A stretch of 64,000 bases of DNA from Aliivibrio sifiae (GTDB taxonomy: Bacteria; Pseudomonadota; Gammaproteobacteria; Enterobacterales; Vibrionaceae): the NCBI RefSeq assembly GCF_002954705.1, contig NZ_MSCO01000001.1, forward strand, positions 351,873 through 415,872, written 5' to 3'. A program made the position numbers and the translations under genes. Positions 59,794 through 64,000 of the stretch are shown piece by piece (position 1 is the stretch's first letter; every line of letters begins with the position of its first letter). The notes beneath the pieces are model-generated. The model was not told where the DNA came from and made no database searches. It worked only from the letters and a program-made list of their open reading frames with translations.

Positions 59794-61176
59794 ATGGCAA
59801 AAGCAAAACGAGCCTACGTTTGTAATGATTGTGGGGCAGACTTCCCTCGTTGGCAAGGGCAGTGTAGTGCTTGTGGGGCGTGGAACACGATAACAGAAGT
59901 AAGATTGGCTGCTTCTCCTCAAGTTGCTCGAAATGAGCGGTTAATAGGTGGTTATGCTGGTTCTACTATAGAATCGACAGTGCAATCTCTATCGAGTATT
60001 GATCTGCAAGAAGTCCCTAGGTTTACGACTACATTTAAAGAGTTTGATAGGGTACTCGGTGGTGGCATTGTTCCGGGAGCTGCTATTTTGATTGGTGGTA
60101 ATCCTGGCGCTGGTAAATCAACGCTGTTATTGCAAACCATGTGTCAATTAGCCGCACACATGCCTACCCTGTATATCACTGGTGAGGAGTCGCTTCAACA
60201 AGTAGCGATGCGAGCATCTCGACTAGGATTGCCAAAAGATAATTTAAAAATGTTATCTGAAACCAGCATTGATAAAATTTGCCAGATCGCAGAAAAAGAA
60301 AAACCTAAAATAATGGTTATCGATTCAATTCAGGTAATGCATGTCGATGATGTACAGTCTTCACCAGGTAGTGTTTCTCAAGTGAGGGAATCTGCAACAA
60401 CCTTAACGCGTTATGCAAAGCAAAATAATGTCTCTATTTTCCTTGTTGGGCACGTAACAAAAGACGGTACATTAGCTGGGCCAAAAGTTCTCGAACATAT
60501 TATTGACTGTTCAGTATTGCTTGATGGTAGTGCCGATAGCCGTTTTAGAACATTACGTTGTAATAAAAATCGTTTTGGTGCTGTGAATGAGCTTGGTGTA
60601 TTTGCTATGACAGGGCAGGGATTAAAAGAGGTTAATAACCCTTCTGCTATTTTTTTATCTCGTGGTGAAGAAGAAACATCAGGCAGCTCAGTGATGGTTG
60701 TTTGGGAGGGAACTCGTCCTCTGCTTGTAGAGATACAAGCGCTAGTTGATTATTCTCAATTATCAAATCCTCGCCGTGTCTCTGTTGGTTTAGATCAAAA
60801 TAGACTATCAATGTTACTTGCTGTACTTCATAAACATGGTGGGTTACAGATGGCCGACCAAGATGTTTTTGTTAACGTTGTTGGTGGTGTCAAAGTGGCA
60901 GAAACCAGTGCTGACTTAGCTTTAATCATGGCATTATTATCCAGTTTCAAAGATCGCCCATTGCCAAAAGATGTAGTGGTTTTTGGTGAAGTCGGGTTGG
61001 CTGGCGAAATTCGACCAGTACCAAGTGGACAAGAGCGTTTAATGGAAGCCTATAAACATGGTTTTAAACGCGCGATTGTTCCTGCTGCCAATATGCCTAA
61101 AGGCGGTATTGAAGGCATGCAAATTCATGGTGTGAAGAAATTATCAGAGGCAATTGATGCCTTCGATGAGCTATAA
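59794..61176 (+). CDS. radA: DNA repair protein RadA
   Basis: Hexameric helicase that drives branch migration in recombination and natural transformation. 460 residues: N-terminal C4 zinc finger (YVCNDCGADFP and CSACGAW), Walker A GGNPGAGKST, the RadA-specific KNRFG motif (RCNKNRFGAVNELG), and a C-terminal Lon-protease-like domain without catalytic function (KDVVVFGEVGLAGEIRPVPS). Between plzC and fusA. Confidence 0.97.
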   Translation: MAKAKRAYVCNDCGADFPRWQGQCSACGAWNTITEVRLAASPQVARNERLIGGYAGSTIESTVQSLSSIDLQEVPRFTTTFKEFDRVLGGGIVPGAAILIGGNPGAGKSTLLLQTMCQLAAHMPTLYITGEESLQQVAMRASRLGLPKDNLKMLSETSIDKICQIAEKEKPKIMVIDSIQVMHVDDVQSSPGSVSQVRESATTLTRYAKQNNVSIFLVGHVTKDGTLAGPKVLEHIIDCSVLLDGSADSRFRTLRCNKNRFGAVNELGVFAMTGQGLKEVNNPSAIFLSRGEEETSGSSVMVVWEGTRPLLVEIQALVDYSQLSNPRRVSVGLDQNRLSMLLAVLHKHGGLQMADQDVFVNVVGGVKVAETSADLALIMALLSSFKDRPLPKDVVVFGEVGLAGEIRPVPSGQERLMEAYKHGFKRAIVPAANMPKGGIEGMQIHGVKKLSEAIDAFDEL

Positions 61177-61323
61177 TCGATAATAATTACGAATTTTCAC
61201 TATTCTTTGTATTTGAAATTGTGTAAATTCGTCTATAATTTGCCATAGCAGAAAGTAAGTAGGGGCTAATTGGGCTAAATTCTATCCAAAAATAGAACAA
61301 AGCATATACCAATTGGCAGTTTA

Positions 61324-61340
61324 TGTTATACTCTGCGCGC
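61324..61340 (+). promoter_or_regulatory. fusA extended -10 promoter with GC discriminator
   Basis: TGTTATACT (TGN plus TATACT, 61324-61332) is an extended -10; the -35 is poor. It is directly followed by CTGCGCGC, a GC-rich discriminator of the type linked to ppGpp control of translation genes. Confidence 0.6.
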
Positions 61341-61369
61341 ATTTTCTATCCTATTAATAGAGTAAAACA

Positions 61370-63454
61370 ATGACTGATTTATCAAAATACAGAAATATTG
61401 GTATTTTCGCGCACGTTGATGCGGGTAAAACTACCACAACTGAACGTATCCTAAAACTTACTGGTCAGATCCACAAAACTGGTGAAGTTCATGATGGCGA
61501 ATCTACTACTGACTTCATGGAACAGGAAGCTGAGCGCGGAATTACTATCCAATCAGCAGCTGTAAGTTGTTTCTGGAAAGATCACCGTTTTAACGTTATC
61601 GATACTCCGGGACACGTTGACTTCACAGTAGAAGTTTACCGTTCTCTTAAAGTACTTGACGGTGGTATCGGTGTATTCTGTGGTTCTGGTGGTGTTGAAC
61701 CTCAATCAGAAACTAACTGGCGTTACGCGAACGAATCAGAAGTTGCACGTATTATTTTCGTTAACAAACTAGACCGTATGGGTGCTGACTTCTTCCGTGT
61801 TGTTAAGCAAACTAAAGACGTACTAGGTGCTAACCCACTAGTTATGGTTCTACCTATCGGTATCGAAGACGATTTCGTTGGTGTTGTAGACCTTCTAACT
61901 CGTAAAGCATACGTTTGGGATGACTCTGGTCTTCCTGAAAACTACGAAATCACTGATGTTCCTGCGGACATGGTTGATCAAGTAGAAGAATACCGTGAAA
62001 TGCTAGTTGAAACTGCTGTTGAGCAAGACGACGACCTAATGGAAGCATACATGGAAGGCGAAGAGCCAACTATTGAGCAACTTAAAGTATGTATCCGTAA
62101 GGGTACTCGCACAATGGACTTCTTCCCTGCATTCTGTGGTTCTGCGTTCAAAAATAAGGGTATGCAATTAATCCTTGATGCTGTTGTTGATTACCTACCT
62201 TCTCCTACAGAAGTAGATCCACAACCGCTAATGAACGAAGAAGGCGAAGAAACTGGCGAACACGCTATCGTTTCTGTTGATGAAACATTCAAAGCGCTAG
62301 CATTCAAAATCATGGATGACCGTTTTGGTGCTCTAACTTTTGTTCGTATTTACTCTGGTAAACTGAACAAAGGCGATACAATTCTTAACTCATTCACAGG
62401 TAAAACTGAGCGTGTTGGCCGTATGGTTGAGATGCAAGCGAATGATCGTAACGAATTAACTTACGCACAAGCTGGTGATATCATCGCTATCGTAGGTATG
62501 AAAAACGTGCAAACTGGTCACACTCTATGTGATGTTAAGCACGCAGTAACGCTTGAGCCAATGGTTTTCCCTGTACCAGTAATCTCTATCGCAGTAACGC
62601 CTAAAGATAAAGGCAGTACTGAGAAAATGGGTATTGCTATCGGTAAAATGGTTGCAGAAGATCCATCTTTCCAAGTTGAAACTGACGAAGAAACTGGCGA
62701 AACAATCCTTAAAGGTATGGGTGAGCTTCACCTAGACATTAAGGTTGATATCCTTCGTCGTACATACGGTGTAGACCTTACTGTTGGTCAACCTCAAGTT
62801 GCTTACCGTGAAACTATCACTCAACCTGTTGAAGATAGCTACACGCATAAGAAACAATCTGGTGGTTCTGGTCAATTCGGTAAGATCGATTACGTTATGA
62901 AGCCAGGTGAAGTTGGTTCAGGCTTCTCATTCAAGTCTTCTGTAGTGGGTGGTAACGTACCTAAAGAATTCTGGCCTGCAATCGAGAAAGGCTTCAAAGG
63001 CATGATGGATACTGGTGTTCTTGCTGGCTTCCCTGTTCTTGACGTTGAAATCGAACTTCTAGATGGTGGTTTCCACGCAGTCGATTCATCTGCAGTAGCA
63101 TTTGAAATCGCAGCGAAAGGTGCATTCCGTCAATCTATGCCTAAAGCTGGTGCTCAACTTCTAGAACCAATCATGGCTGTAGATGTGTTCACTCCAGATG
63201 ATCACGTTGGTGATGTAATTGGTGACCTTAACCGTCGTCGTGGCATGATCAAAGACCAAATGGCTGGCGTAACTGGTGTTCGTGTTAAAGCTGATATCCC
63301 TCTTTCAGAAATGTTTGGTTACATCGGTTCACTACGTACAATGACTTCTGGTCGTGGTCAGTTCTCTATGGAGTTCTCTCACTACGCACCTTGTCCAATG
63401 AACGTAGCAGAGCAAGTAATTGCTGATGTTAAAGAAGCTAACGCTAAGAAGTAA
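61370..63454 (+). CDS. fusA: Elongation factor G, stand-alone second-type gene
   Basis: Translocation GTPase of 694 residues. G motifs: [31 protein letters not shown]; domains II-V follow ([33 protein letters not shown]). It is not in an rpsL-rpsG-tuf operon but alone between radA and a VF530 gene, the place of the second EF-G gene (fusA2) in vibrios. It may therefore differ from the main EF-G, for example in recycling or under stress; this is inference. Confidence 0.93.
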   Translation: MTDLSKYRNIGIFAHVDAGKTTTTERILKLTGQIHKTGEVHDGESTTDFMEQEAERGITIQSAAVSCFWKDHRFNVIDTPGHVDFTVEVYRSLKVLDGGIGVFCGSGGVEPQSETNWRYANESEVARIIFVNKLDRMGADFFRVVKQTKDVLGANPLVMVLPIGIEDDFVGVVDLLTRKAYVWDDSGLPENYEITDVPADMVDQVEEYREMLVETAVEQDDDLMEAYMEGEEPTIEQLKVCIRKGTRTMDFFPAFCGSAFKNKGMQLILDAVVDYLPSPTEVDPQPLMNEEGEETGEHAIVSVDETFKALAFKIMDDRFGALTFVRIYSGKLNKGDTILNSFTGKTERVGRMVEMQANDRNELTYAQAGDIIAIVGMKNVQTGHTLCDVKHAVTLEPMVFPVPVISIAVTPKDKGSTEKMGIAIGKMVAEDPSFQVETDEETGETILKGMGELHLDIKVDILRRTYGVDLTVGQPQVAYRETITQPVEDSYTHKKQSGGSGQFGKIDYVMKPGEVGSGFSFKSSVVGGNVPKEFWPAIEKGFKGMMDTGVLAGFPVLDVEIELLDGGFHAVDSSAVAFEIAAKGAFRQSMPKAGAQLLEPIMAVDVFTPDDHVGDVIGDLNRRRGMIKDQMAGVTGVRVKADIPLSEMFGYIGSLRTMTSGRGQFSMEFSHYAPCPMNVAEQVIADVKEANAKK

Positions 63455-63477
63455 TTCTGGCTAACGCTCTTTAATTA

Positions 63478-63513
63478 AAAAAGCCCCGTAAGTGAAAACT
63501 TACGGGGCTTTTT
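63478..63513. terminator. Bidirectional terminator, fusA / VF530 gene
   Basis: Perfect 16-bp stem (63478-63493 with 63498-63513), GAAA loop, A-run and T-run flanks. Confidence 0.95.
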
Positions 63514-63538
63514 GTTTTTAATCGATTGAATATTTAAA

Positions 63539-63778
63539 TTAATTTAATTTTGCTGCTTTTTCTTTATGACGTTGAAGTTTCAAATAGATATTCTCTACTC
63601 GCACTCGCGCCCATTCGGTTTTTCGCAAAAATTTCAAACTCGATTTAATGGTAGGATCAGATTTAAAACAATTGATATTAACCATGTAGCTTAATTCCTC
63701 CCAACCGTAATGTTCAACTAATTCTGTTAAGATTGCCTGCAGGGTCAAACCGTGAAGCGGGTTATTTTGCTGTGTCAT
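63539..63778 (-). CDS. VF530-family protein (DUF2132)
   Basis: 79-residue basic helical protein. The stretch [20 protein letters not shown] followed by [20 protein letters not shown] and WARVRVEN is the VF530 family pattern; the family is named after a Vibrio fischeri protein solved by NMR and is proposed, not proven, to bind DNA. It is convergent with fusA and shares its terminator. Confidence 0.88.
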   Translation of the reverse strand: MTQQNNPLHGLTLQAILTELVEHYGWEELSYMVNINCFKSDPTIKSSLKFLRKTEWARVRVENIYLKLQRHKEKAAKLN

Positions 63779-63835
63779 AATATCGCCATTTATCTTGAAT
63801 TAGGGTAAGTATAGCATTCACCCTAAAGAATATTC

Positions 63836-63865
63836 ATAAAAAATGGGAGCACAAAGGCTCCCATT
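63836..63865 (-). terminator. Terminator of the minus-strand gene at the right edge
   Basis: On the minus strand AATGGGAGC / GCTCCCATT with six-base loop followed by TTTTTTAT, 25 bases after the stop of the edge gene. Confidence 0.88.
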
Positions 63866-63889
63866 GGTATTTGATTATTGAACTTCCAA

Positions 63890-64000
63890 TTAACGCTTAA
63901 ATGACACTACTTCTGGTTTATCTAAAGTGATGGTCGTTGTTGCTGGTTGAGTTTCTGAAATCACATTACCTTGACGGATCGAGTAACGAACAGGAACTTG
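63890..64000 (-). CDS. C-terminal end of an unidentified protein
   Basis: Frame open from the window edge to TAA at 63892-63890; the last 36 residues begin [18 protein letters not shown] and end EVVSFKR. Too short to assign; the alternating pattern suggests beta strands at the end of a larger, perhaps secreted, protein. The terminator just downstream supports a real gene. Confidence 0.65.
   Translation of the reverse strand, partial: QVPVRYSIRQGNVISETQPATTTITLDKPEVVSFKR

Overview
The window looks like chromosomal core DNA of a marine gamma-proteobacterium of the family Vibrionaceae, most likely Aliivibrio (the A. fischeri group). Three things point there: low GC content, gene blocks in the order known from Vibrio chromosome 1 (thyA-nptA-nhaR-hlyU-rpsT-murJ-ribF-ileS; dacB-ompU-greA; ubiVU-rocS-ubiT; xapX-deoCABD-serB-plzC-radA), and a VF530-family gene next to a stand-alone EF-G gene. 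The species assignment is inference. I see no prophage, insertion sequence, CRISPR array, integron or defence island.

Layout. 1-2.5 kb: end of a TauE/SafE permease, lgt and thyA. 2.5-5.7 kb: nptA (Na/phosphate, with a candidate Pho box), nhaR, hlyU and rpsT. 5.9-14.3 kb: murJ, ribF, ileS, lspA, fkpB, ispH and dapB (cell envelope precursors, flavins, lipoprotein processing, isoprenoids, lysine). 14.7-19.2 kb: carAB behind a near-consensus promoter and a candidate ArgR operator. 19.3-23.4 kb: dacB and the major porin ompU on the minus strand, greA, yhbY. 23.4-29 kb: rlmE-ftsH behind a candidate sigma-32 promoter, then folP, glmM, secG and tRNA-Leu(GAG). 29.1-38.4 kb: the transcription/translation supercluster tRNA-fMet, rimP, nusA, infB, rbfA, truB, rpsO, pnp. 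38.5-46.4 kb: nlpI, ubiV and ubiU (O2-independent ubiquinone hydroxylation), a PAS-GGDEF-EAL protein (RocS-like) lying between ubiU and ubiT, a GNAT gene, a secreted unknown, holD-rimI. 46.5-49 kb: prfC, a 37-codon DUF5363 gene coupled to a TatD-family gene. 49.1-55.5 kb: the nucleoside catabolism block nupC, xapX, deoC, deoA, deoB, deoD. 55.6-63.9 kb: ytjB/serB, a double-PilZ protein (PlzC-like), radA, a second-type fusA, a VF530-family gene and the end of an unidentified gene.

Functionally the window is dominated by protein synthesis, RNA turnover, envelope assembly and nucleotide metabolism. Two cyclic-di-GMP proteins (RocS-like and PlzC-like) are the main signalling genes. Nearly every transcription unit ends in a clear intrinsic terminator, and convergent pairs usually share one.

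I did not find a convincing new biological system. The observations most worth checking are regulatory: a PhoB-type promoter at nptA, a paired-CRP nupC promoter with deoP2-like geometry, a sigma-32 promoter at rlmE-ftsH, and an unexplained structured leader with short reading frames in front of deoC. All site calls were made by eye.
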